Below the pieces are notes generated by a model, which saw only the letters and a list, made by a program, of their open reading frames with translations, was not told the DNA's origin and made no database searches. Both the position numbers and the translations under genes were made by a program. Below, piece by piece: positions 49,799-56,989 of a stretch of 64,000 nucleotides of DNA. Position 1 is the stretch's first letter, and every line of letters starts with the position of its first letter. The DNA is from Pseudomonadales bacterium (GTDB lineage: Bacteria > Pseudomonadota > Gammaproteobacteria > Pseudomonadales > Halieaceae): NCBI GenBank assembly GCA_024234815.1, contig JACKNO010000002.1, forward strand, positions 248,001 through 312,000, read 5' to 3'.

Positions 49799-51364
49799 AT
49801 GCCCGTCACCCTGTCATATCCCGGCGTTTACATCGAAGAGGTGCCAAGTGGCGTTCGCACCATCACGGGCGTCGCCACCTCGATAACCGCCTTTATTGGC
49901 CGCGCCTCACGGGGTGCGGAGGATGAACCCACCCGGGTACAGAGCTTCGCGGAATATGAGCGCGTATTCGGTGGCTTGTGGCGCGACAGCAGCATGAGCT
50001 ACGCGGTGCAGCAGTTCTTCCAGAACGGCGGCAACGACGCCCTGATCGTGCGGGTGCAGAACGGCGGCAGCGCGGCCACGCTGACCCTCGCTACCGGTTT
50101 CAACCTGGTGGCCGCCAGCCGCGGCGACTGGGGCGAGGGCCTGCGCGCAAGGGTGGATTACGAGACCCGCGACCCGGCTGACACCAGCCTGTTCAACCTC
50201 ACCATCCGCGATACCGGCACGGGCCTTACCGAGCGCTTTCTCAACGTTTCCACCGACACCAACAACGCCCGCTTTGTCAGCGATGTGCTGGCGCAGCAAT
50301 CACGCCTGGTGCGCACCAGCGGCGGCGTGCCCGTTGCCAGGCCAGCGGATCACGGCGCACCGGCCGCCGGGGTGGATCCGATGCTGGATGACACGGCTTC
50401 AACGGCCTTCAATGCCGATGGCGATGACGGCTCCGACATCACCGATAACCAGATTTCGCTGGCATCGCTGGAGGGTACGAAAAAGGGTATCTGGGCGCTG
50501 GAAAAGGCGGACATTTTCAATCTGCTCTGTATCCCGCCGCTCACCCGGGCGATCGGAGGCGACATCAGCTCCCAAACGCGCAGTGCGGCCGCGCATTACT
50601 GCGAGCAGCGCCGCGCGGTCTATGTCGTCGACCCGCTCACCAGTTGGACCGAGCCCGCCCACATCACCAACCCGGGCACCGGCCTGGACAGCGCCGGTTG
50701 GGGTCTGGGCCGCAGTACCAATGCCGCGTTGTATTTCCCGCGCATAAAGCTGCCGGACCCCCTGCAGGAAAATCGACTGGCCGAGTTCGCGCCCTGTGGC
50801 GCGGTGGCCGGGGTGATGGCGCGAACCGACGGCCGCCGCGGCATCTGGAAAGCGCCGGCAGGTAATGACGCCACCCTCAACGGTGTCGTCGAACTGACAG
50901 CCAGGCTGACCGATGGTGAGAACGGCATGCTCAATCCCCTCGGCGTCAATTGCCTGCGAGCGTTTCCCGTTACCGGCCGTGTGGTGTGGGGCGCGCGCAC
51001 GCTCAGGGGCGCCGACCAACTGGCGTCCGAGTGGAAGTACCTGCCGGTGCGACGCCTGGCGCTGTTTATCGAGGAGAGCCTGTTTCGCGGCACGCAGTGG
51101 GTAGTATTTGAACCCAATGACGAACCCCTGTGGGCCCAGATACGGCTCAACCTCGGTGGTTTCATGCACAACCTGTTTCGCCAGGGCGCCTTCCAGGGAA
51201 GCAGCCCGCGCGAGGCCTACTTCGTAAAGTGTGACAGGGAGACCACCACGCAGAATGACATCGACCAGGGCATCGTCAACATCGTGGTGGGCTTCGCCCC
51301 GCTTAAACCCGCCGAGTTCGTGGTGATCAAGCTGCAGCAGATCGCCGGCCAGATACAAACCTGA
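49799..51364 (+). CDS. Contractile tail sheath protein
   Basis: A 521-aa sheath subunit of a phage-tail-like contractile injection system. The N-terminus SYPGVYIEEVPSGVRTITGV, then ATSITAFIGRA is diagnostic for the family. The C-terminal part has INVRGVRVWGART-type counterparts (FPVTGRVVWGARTLRGADQL; ALFIEESLFRGTQWVVFEPN; RQGAFQGSSPREAYFVKCDR) that build the conserved core. Only one sheath gene is present, unlike Afp/PVC clusters with three. The ATG has AAGGAG upstream. Confidence 0.95.
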   Translation: MPVTLSYPGVYIEEVPSGVRTITGVATSITAFIGRASRGAEDEPTRVQSFAEYERVFGGLWRDSSMSYAVQQFFQNGGNDALIVRVQNGGSAATLTLATGFNLVAASRGDWGEGLRARVDYETRDPADTSLFNLTIRDTGTGLTERFLNVSTDTNNARFVSDVLAQQSRLVRTSGGVPVARPADHGAPAAGVDPMLDDTASTAFNADGDDGSDITDNQISLASLEGTKKGIWALEKADIFNLLCIPPLTRAIGGDISSQTRSAAAHYCEQRRAVYVVDPLTSWTEPAHITNPGTGLDSAGWGLGRSTNAALYFPRIKLPDPLQENRLAEFAPCGAVAGVMARTDGRRGIWKAPAGNDATLNGVVELTARLTDGENGMLNPLGVNCLRAFPVTGRVVWGARTLRGADQLASEWKYLPVRRLALFIEESLFRGTQWVVFEPNDEPLWAQIRLNLGGFMHNLFRQGAFQGSSPREAYFVKCDRETTTQNDIDQGIVNIVVGFAPLKPAEFVVIKLQQIAGQIQT

Positions 51365-51374
51365 GGAGTCTCCC

Positions 51375-51899
51375 ATGGCACAGTTCAGCGTGAACGCACA
51401 ACGGTTTGATCCCTACAAGAATTTCAAGTTCAGGGTGAAGTGGGACGGACGCTATGTCGCCGGCGTCGCCAAGGTGGGCGCTCTCAAGCGCAGCACCGAA
51501 GTGGTGGAGCACCGCGAGGGCGGTGACCCCTCCAGCGCCCGCAAATCGCCCGGCCGCACCAAGTACGAGGCCATTACCCTGGAGCGCGGGGTAACCCACG
51601 ACCCCGAGTTTGAGCGCTGGGCCAACAAGGTGTGGAATTACGGTTCTGGCCTCGGCAGCGAGATGTCGCTGCAGGATTTTCGCAAGGACATCATCATCGA
51701 GTTGTACAACGAGGCCGGGCAGCTTGCCATTGCCTACCGCATTTACCGGTGTTGGGTTTCAGAATTCCAGGCGCTGCCCGACCTGGATGCCAATGCCAAC
51801 GCCGTCGCTATCCAGAGTCTCAAGCTTGAAAACGAGGGTTGGGAACGTGACTACGATGTCGTCGAGCCGAGCGAGCCGCAATTCACCGAGCCGGCCTAG
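51375..51899 (+). CDS. Tail tube protein (gp19/Hcp-like)
   Basis: A 174-aa inner-tube subunit. DPYKNFKFRVKWDGRYVAGV is the family opening, followed by a KRSTEVVEHREGGDPSSARK loop, SPGRTKYEAITLERGVTHD and the C-terminal LENEGWERDYDV. The protein stacks as hexameric rings inside the sheath and forms the channel for cargo. Only one tube gene is present. It follows the sheath gene after 10 bp. Confidence 0.93.
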   Translation: MAQFSVNAQRFDPYKNFKFRVKWDGRYVAGVAKVGALKRSTEVVEHREGGDPSSARKSPGRTKYEAITLERGVTHDPEFERWANKVWNYGSGLGSEMSLQDFRKDIIIELYNEAGQLAIAYRIYRCWVSEFQALPDLDANANAVAIQSLKLENEGWERDYDVVEPSEPQFTEPA

Positions 51900-51914
51900 G
51901 CCGCGGATGTTTGT

Positions 51915-52643
51915 GTGAGAGCGCTGACTGCCGCTGAAGTAATCCGCCTGTGGGAACTGGCCAGCCGTTACCACCCTGTCGACAGGGCCCTGGCCGTCCT
52001 GCAATTGCTGATACCGGACCAGCACCGCGACATCCTGGCGGGGTTTTCCCTCGGCCAGCGCGATCAGCTGTTACTGGCGGTGCGTCAAGCCACCTTCGGA
52101 GACCGGGTAGCAGGGATCGACCACTGCCCGCAGTGTGATGAAACCGTGGAGTTTGAACTGAGCTGCGACACGCTGTTGGCCCAATCCGGGGAACCGGGTG
52201 CCGCAAGCCTCGACTACCAGGGCTACCGTGTCGTGCTCAGGCCGCTGAACAGTTTTGACCTGGCCGCAGCCGCGGCCGCCACATCGCTGGAGCAGGCGCG
52301 TGCACTGCTGCAGCGACAGTGCATCGTCGAGGTGAGTTTACAGGGCGAAGCCGTCGCGTCGGATCAGCTGCCAGCGGGCCTGCAGGACCGCCTCAACGAA
52401 ACCGCGCTGGCCGCGGACCCACAGGCGGAGATACTGCTGGACCTGGACTGTCCCGCCTGCGGGCACAAGTGGCACAGCCTGCTGGATATCGTGCACATCC
52501 TGTGGGCGGAGATCAGCGCCCGCGCCCAACACCTGCTGCGCGAGGTGCACCTGCTCGCCTCGGCCTACGGCTGGAGCGAGCAGCAGATACTCGAGCTGAG
52601 CCCCACCAGGCGCGCCAGCTACCTGCGGATGGTGAGCGCATGA
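51915..52643 (+). CDS. eCIS-associated protein with two CxxC motifs (zinc-ribbon-like)
   Basis: A 242-aa protein starting at GTG. It has two CxxC pairs, HCPQC (about residue 75) and DCPACGHKW (about residue 178), that together could bind one zinc. An LLQRQCIVEVSLQGEAV helix-strand region lies between them. The end is a helical ILELSPTRRASYLRMVSA. Its position right after the tube corresponds to T4 baseplate/tail-assembly-chaperone-like proteins in other CIS operons. A role in tail assembly is inferred. The stop overlaps the next start (ATGA). Confidence 0.65.
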   Translation: MRALTAAEVIRLWELASRYHPVDRALAVLQLLIPDQHRDILAGFSLGQRDQLLLAVRQATFGDRVAGIDHCPQCDETVEFELSCDTLLAQSGEPGAASLDYQGYRVVLRPLNSFDLAAAAAATSLEQARALLQRQCIVEVSLQGEAVASDQLPAGLQDRLNETALAADPQAEILLDLDCPACGHKWHSLLDIVHILWAEISARAQHLLREVHLLASAYGWSEQQILELSPTRRASYLRMVSA

Positions 52644-53455
52644 GCGACTTTCTGACGCGCATGGCGCAACTCAGTCTCGGCGCGGCGCGGGTGGTTGAAC
52701 CGCGCCTGGGCAGCCCGTTTGCCGAGGAGGCGCGAGGCGAGGCGGGCCAGTCCATGCAAGCTATCTGGGAGGCGCAGCCGCAAGCCCGCAGCGGGCATCC
52801 CACCGCGTCAGGGCGCGGCATGGCAGAGCCGGACCTCGCTGAAACTGCTACACAAAAAAATACTGCACCCGGGCAGCACCCGTCCGTCCTGGCTGAACCC
52901 TTACGCCCGGAGGGCGCTGTCAGACGCAGCGATCAGGGACCGTTAACGGATAGCCCCGAGGCAACCCGATCGGACCAGGAACCGCGGCGCAGGCCGCCGT
53001 CAAAGAGCAACGCTGGCTCTGCGCTGCCAGGTGCCGCTTCGGAACAGGCCAATCCGCACACCCTCGTGACAGCTGACATGGCATCCGCAGTAGCCTCGAT
53101 CCGGCACGCGCCAGCAGGTGATCCCGGGGCAGCCGATGCCACCTTGCGCAATGACGATCTGCACCGGCTCCCGACTGTACCTGCCTCAGCGCATCACTCG
53201 ACATCAGCGCCGCTGGTGCCGGCCGGGCAAGCGCGCCAGGCGCAATCGCGGGGACCTGACGCGCAAGCTCCCGAACCCGGCCCGGCGAGCGACCGCCAGC
53301 CAGAAATTCATATCAACATCGGTCGCATCGATGTCAGGGCGCGGACCGCTGCCGTCGCACCGGCAGCGCCTGCCGCGAAGACCGGCGCGAAATCCGGAAC
53401 GTCCAGTCGCCTGAGCCTCGGCGATTACCTCAAGCGCGGCGAGCGTGCGCCATGA
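52640..53455 (+). CDS. Pro/Ala-rich disordered eCIS protein
   Basis: A 271-aa, mostly disordered protein rich in Ala, Pro, Gln and Ser. The ends are the conserved parts: an N-terminal helix MSDFLTRMAQLSLGAARVVE and a C-terminal PEIHINIGRIDVRARTA strand followed by LSLGDYLKRG. The IxIGRIxVRA ... LxDYL ending recurs in eCIS operons. ATG 52640 overlaps the previous stop (ATGA) and is preferred over longer in-frame starts, which read antisense-like Arg/Gly sequence. Length tolerance suggests a linker or tether. Confidence 0.7.
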   Translation: MSDFLTRMAQLSLGAARVVEPRLGSPFAEEARGEAGQSMQAIWEAQPQARSGHPTASGRGMAEPDLAETATQKNTAPGQHPSVLAEPLRPEGAVRRSDQGPLTDSPEATRSDQEPRRRPPSKSNAGSALPGAASEQANPHTLVTADMASAVASIRHAPAGDPGAADATLRNDDLHRLPTVPASAHHSTSAPLVPAGQARQAQSRGPDAQAPEPGPASDRQPEIHINIGRIDVRARTAAVAPAAPAAKTGAKSGTSSRLSLGDYLKRGERAP

Positions 53456-54774
53456 GCAGCCCACTGGCGCTAGCCTCTGTCACCGCGGTACTGCGGGACC
53501 TGCTCAACAATGGACTCATTGACCACAACATCGTGGGTGCGATCGGCAGCAACGTCACCATCACCACGGTACCGCCCGATACCATCCCGCTCGACAGCGC
53601 CAATGTCCGCAGCCAGCTCAACCTGTTTCTGCACCACGTCACTCCCAACCCGGCCTGGCGCAACGTCGGCCTGCCATCGCGTGACGGCAGTGGCGAACGG
53701 CTGAGCAACCCGCCTCTCGCACTGGACCTGCACTATCTTCTCACCGCCTACGGCAGCCAGGAATTGCACAGCGAAATCCTGCTGGGCTACGCCATGTACC
53801 TTATGCACGAGCGGCCCGCTCTCGACAGGCAGGCGATTCGCACCGCGCTGGCCGGCGGCACCATCGACGTCTCCATACTGCCGCCCGCCTACCAGGCGTT
53901 GGCGGCCGCCGACCTGGCGGACCAGGTGGAGCAGATCAGGATTACACCCTCGGATGTCACCAGTGACGAGATGTCGAAACTGTGGTCGGCCATGCAGGCC
54001 AACTACCGCCCGACGGTCGCCTATAGCGCTTCGGTGGTGTTGATCGCGGCGCAGAAGCCCACCCGCTCCGCCCTGCCTGTTCTGACTCGCGGACCGCGCG
54101 ACCCGGTGAGCGGCCGCGAAGCCGGCATTAGCGCTGTGCCGGGATTACTGCCGCCCTACCCCGGTATCACCCACGTGCTGGCGCCCGCCAAACAACTGGC
54201 GGCGGTGCCGGGTGACAGCATCGTCCTGCACGGCTACAACCTCGACGGCGACAATCTGGTCGCCCGGTTCAGCCACCCGCTGCTAGATGCCCCCATCGAG
54301 CTGCCGCTAGGCAACAACGCCAACAGCGACCGGGTAAGTGTCAGCCTGCCCGCCGACGCCGCCGCGATGGCTGCCTGGCCGGCGGGCAACTGGTCCGTCA
54401 GCCTCGAACTACGCAGGCCAGCCGAACCAGAACCGCGCAGCAGCAACAGCGTTCCCTTCCTGCTCGCGCCGGTCATCGACATGCCCGCCGCAATCGCCAA
54501 TCGCGACGGCGGTACCGGCGCGGTAACCATTACCTTGCCTGTCGGCCCCGAGGTGCGGCCAGAGCAGCAGGTCAGCCTCCTTGTCGGAGGCCATGAGGCA
54601 CTGCCGGCTGCTATCGCAAGCCAGACCGACACCCTCGTATTTGTGTTCCCGGAACTGGCAGCCGGCACCCACTGGTTGCGTCTGCGGGTGGATGGCGTCG
54701 ACAGCCTGCTGATCAACCGCGCCGAAACACCACCTGAATTTTTCACCTCCCAGCAACTGGCGATACCGGCATGA
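53452..54774 (+). CDS. DUF4255 tail-terminator-like protein (Afp16/Pvc16-type)
   Basis: A 440-aa protein. The N-terminal 200 residues are DUF4255 (LASVTAVLRDLLNNGLIDHN; SQLNLFLHHVTPNPAWRN; LALDLHYLLTAYGSQELHSE; ILLGYAMYLMHE). The rest is one or two Ig-like beta domains (PGDSIVLHGYNLDGDNLVAR; PVGPEVRPEQQVSLLVGGHE). In Afp and PVC the equivalent caps tube and sheath and sets particle length. It overlaps both neighbours by 4 bp. Confidence 0.9.
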   Translation: MSSPLALASVTAVLRDLLNNGLIDHNIVGAIGSNVTITTVPPDTIPLDSANVRSQLNLFLHHVTPNPAWRNVGLPSRDGSGERLSNPPLALDLHYLLTAYGSQELHSEILLGYAMYLMHERPALDRQAIRTALAGGTIDVSILPPAYQALAAADLADQVEQIRITPSDVTSDEMSKLWSAMQANYRPTVAYSASVVLIAAQKPTRSALPVLTRGPRDPVSGREAGISAVPGLLPPYPGITHVLAPAKQLAAVPGDSIVLHGYNLDGDNLVARFSHPLLDAPIELPLGNNANSDRVSVSLPADAAAMAAWPAGNWSVSLELRRPAEPEPRSSNSVPFLLAPVIDMPAAIANRDGGTGAVTITLPVGPEVRPEQQVSLLVGGHEALPAAIASQTDTLVFVFPELAAGTHWLRLRVDGVDSLLINRAETPPEFFTSQQLAIPA

Positions 54775-56693
54775 ACGCGCCCGACAACAGGCACTGGCTC
54801 GAGAACAACCAGCAGGCGCTGACCGCTGAACTCGACTGCCTGTGCCGACGTTTGCAAGGTGCTCTCGCTGATCCTGCCGCGTATGAGAGCGGCCCCGCAG
54901 GTGATGTCCCCGACGCCACCGCCCACACACTGGACTTCCTGGCGCAACGGTTGCGCCTGTCCGGCTTTGAGCGAGCCATTCTCCTGCTGTGCGCCGGCGT
55001 GGAATTACACCCGGACATAGGCCCGCTGTGCGCCAGGCTGCACGGGGATGACAGGCGCGACCATGCGACCTTCGGCCTGGCGCTGACAGTACTGCCCGAG
55101 GCGCACTGGAGCGCCCTGTCACCCGGCTCGCCCCTGCGCCACTGGCAGCTGGTACAGGCAGACGACGCCAGCCGTATCACGCGTACTCGCCTTGCGCTCG
55201 ACGAGCGCATACTGCATTTTCTGCTCGGCGATACCGCGCCCGATTACCGCCTGCGCGACCTGACGGTGCCCGTGCAGGCCGATACCCCTCTACCCCCGTC
55301 GCAACAGGGCGAGGCAGGGCGACTGGCCCTGGCATTGGGGGACAGCCGCACACCGGGCGTAGTGGTACTGCGCGGCAGTGATGCCGGGGCGGCGGCGGAA
55401 GTGGCTGCCAGCGCAAGCAGCCAGCTCGGTATGCACCTGATGCTGCTGCGGGCGCAGGACATCCCGGACGGCGCTGAGCAGCGCGCCCAGCTGGCGCGCC
55501 TTTTTGACAGGGAACACCTGCTCTCGGGTTCTGTACTGCTGATCGACGCGCGCCGGGACCGGCCGACGCAACTGTCCGGGTTTGTCAACAGACTGCAGTG
55601 CCCGGTCATCGTGCAGGGGGATCAACCCGCGGGCCTGCAGGATCGCTGCATCACATTTGAAATCAACAAACCCACCGGGCAGGAACAGGGCGATCTGTGG
55701 CGCGAGGCGCTGGGCTTCCTGCCCGGCGGCGATGTGGCAGAGCTGGTACCGCAGCTGACTCAATTCGATCTCGGCGCCGCCAGTATAGCGGCCGCCGCCC
55801 AATCAGTTCGCACCGCGTTGGGAAGCGGCAGACCACTGCCCGCGATGCTGTGGCAACACTGCCGCCAACAGGGCCGCGACGGCCTGGATCAGTTCGCCCG
55901 GCGCATCGTCCCGCAGGCGGACTGGGACGACATCATTCTGCCCGAGGGCCAGCGCGCCATCCTGCGGGATATCAGTCGTCAGGTGCGGCATCGCGCCACC
56001 GTTTATGAGCACTGGGGTTTCGCTCGCAAGAGTGAGCGCGGCCTGGGAATCTGCGCCCTGTTCGCCGGTGAAAGCGGCACCGGCAAGACCATGGCCGCCG
56101 AGGTGCTGGCCCGCGAACTGGACCTGGACCTGTATCGCATCGACCTGTCCGCCGTGGTCAGCAAATACATTGGCGAGACCGAAAAAAACCTGGAGCGGCT
56201 GTTCCGAGCGGCACAGAACGGCGGCGCTATTTTACTGTTCGATGAAGCCGATGCCCTGTTCGGCAAGCGCAGCGAAGTCAGGGATAGCCACGATCGCTAC
56301 GCAAACATCGAGCTGGCATACCTGCTGCAGCGTATGGAGTCCTACAAAGGGCTGTCCATTCTTACCAGCAACCTGAAGTCATCGCTGGACACCGCTTTTC
56401 TGCGGCGCATCCGCTTCGTGGTCCAGTTTCCGTTTCCCGATGTGGCCCAGCGCGTCGAAATCTGGCGCCGCGTTTTTCCGGATGCCCTGCCCCGCGCCGA
56501 ACTCAACACAAAACTGCTGGGCCGCCTGGATATCACCGGTGGCAACATCCGCAACATCGCGATGAATGCCGCCTTCCTGGCCGCGGACAGGGGGCAACCA
56601 CTGAGCATGGCGGACCTGGCCAGGGCCACTCGCATGGAATACGCCAAGCTGGAGAAACCGCTGAGTGAAGCGGAACTGGGGCAATGGCGATGA
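54771..56693 (+). CDS. AAA+ ATPase of the eCIS (Afp15-like)
   Basis: A 640-aa ATPase with a non-conserved N-terminal region of about 400 residues and a C-terminal AAA+ module. Walker A is GESGTGKT at residues 433-440, Walker B is ILLFDEADALFGKRSE with D491-E492, sensor-1 is LSILTSNLKSSLD, and an arginine-finger-type segment AFLRRIRFVVQFPFPDVAQR follows. An eCIS ATPase of this kind is required for assembly in Afp and PVC. It overlaps DUF4255 by 4 bp and the next small gene by 10 bp. Confidence 0.93.
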   Translation: MNAPDNRHWLENNQQALTAELDCLCRRLQGALADPAAYESGPAGDVPDATAHTLDFLAQRLRLSGFERAILLLCAGVELHPDIGPLCARLHGDDRRDHATFGLALTVLPEAHWSALSPGSPLRHWQLVQADDASRITRTRLALDERILHFLLGDTAPDYRLRDLTVPVQADTPLPPSQQGEAGRLALALGDSRTPGVVVLRGSDAGAAAEVAASASSQLGMHLMLLRAQDIPDGAEQRAQLARLFDREHLLSGSVLLIDARRDRPTQLSGFVNRLQCPVIVQGDQPAGLQDRCITFEINKPTGQEQGDLWREALGFLPGGDVAELVPQLTQFDLGAASIAAAAQSVRTALGSGRPLPAMLWQHCRQQGRDGLDQFARRIVPQADWDDIILPEGQRAILRDISRQVRHRATVYEHWGFARKSERGLGICALFAGESGTGKTMAAEVLARELDLDLYRIDLSAVVSKYIGETEKNLERLFRAAQNGGAILLFDEADALFGKRSEVRDSHDRYANIELAYLLQRMESYKGLSILTSNLKSSLDTAFLRRIRFVVQFPFPDVAQRVEIWRRVFPDALPRAELNTKLLGRLDITGGNIRNIAMNAAFLAADRGQPLSMADLARATRMEYAKLEKPLSEAELGQWR

Positions 56694-56989
56694 GTGCCGA
56701 TATCTATCTCAACATCGACCATCTCGTGCTGCACGACCTGGAGCACGTTGATCGTCACGCCCTGGCCGCAGCCCTGCGACAGGCGCTGACTGAGCAGTTG
56801 GCAGCACAGCCACCACTGCAGGCCGCGGAGCTGTCGCACACCGCGACCCGTATCACCCTGCCGGCCGGCGCCGGTGGCGGACAACTGGGTCGCATCCTGG
56901 CCGGGTGCCTGACCGACATTATTTCCAACGATCCGCAAGACCGGGACCCGATGCGGGAAACACCAGCGGGAGGCGGCGGTCATGCGTAG
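56684..56989 (+). CDS. Small eCIS operon protein
   Basis: A 101-aa protein whose opening, ADIYLNIDHLVLHDLEHVDR then HALAAALRQALTEQL, resembles small proteins (IxIExLVLDGL...) found just before DUF4157 genes in eCIS operons. The C-terminus is Gly-rich. ATG 56684 or 56690, inside the end of the ATPase gene. Its stop lies 8 bp inside the DUF4157 gene. Function unknown; a chaperone or loading role for the adjacent cargo is a guess. Confidence 0.65.
   Translation: MAMSADIYLNIDHLVLHDLEHVDRHALAAALRQALTEQLAAQPPLQAAELSHTATRITLPAGAGGGQLGRILAGCLTDIISNDPQDRDPMRETPAGGGGHA

Noticed and set aside
50399..51376. Minus-strand frame of 325 codons across the sheath gene
   Set aside because: Same effect of high GC; the sheath gene is unmistakable on the plus strand.
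52319..52639. Upstream in-frame extension of the Pro/Ala-rich eCIS protein
   Set aside because: It lies within the CxxC protein gene in another frame and reads as Arg/Gly/Pro-rich noise; the ATGA overlap at 52640 is the natural start.
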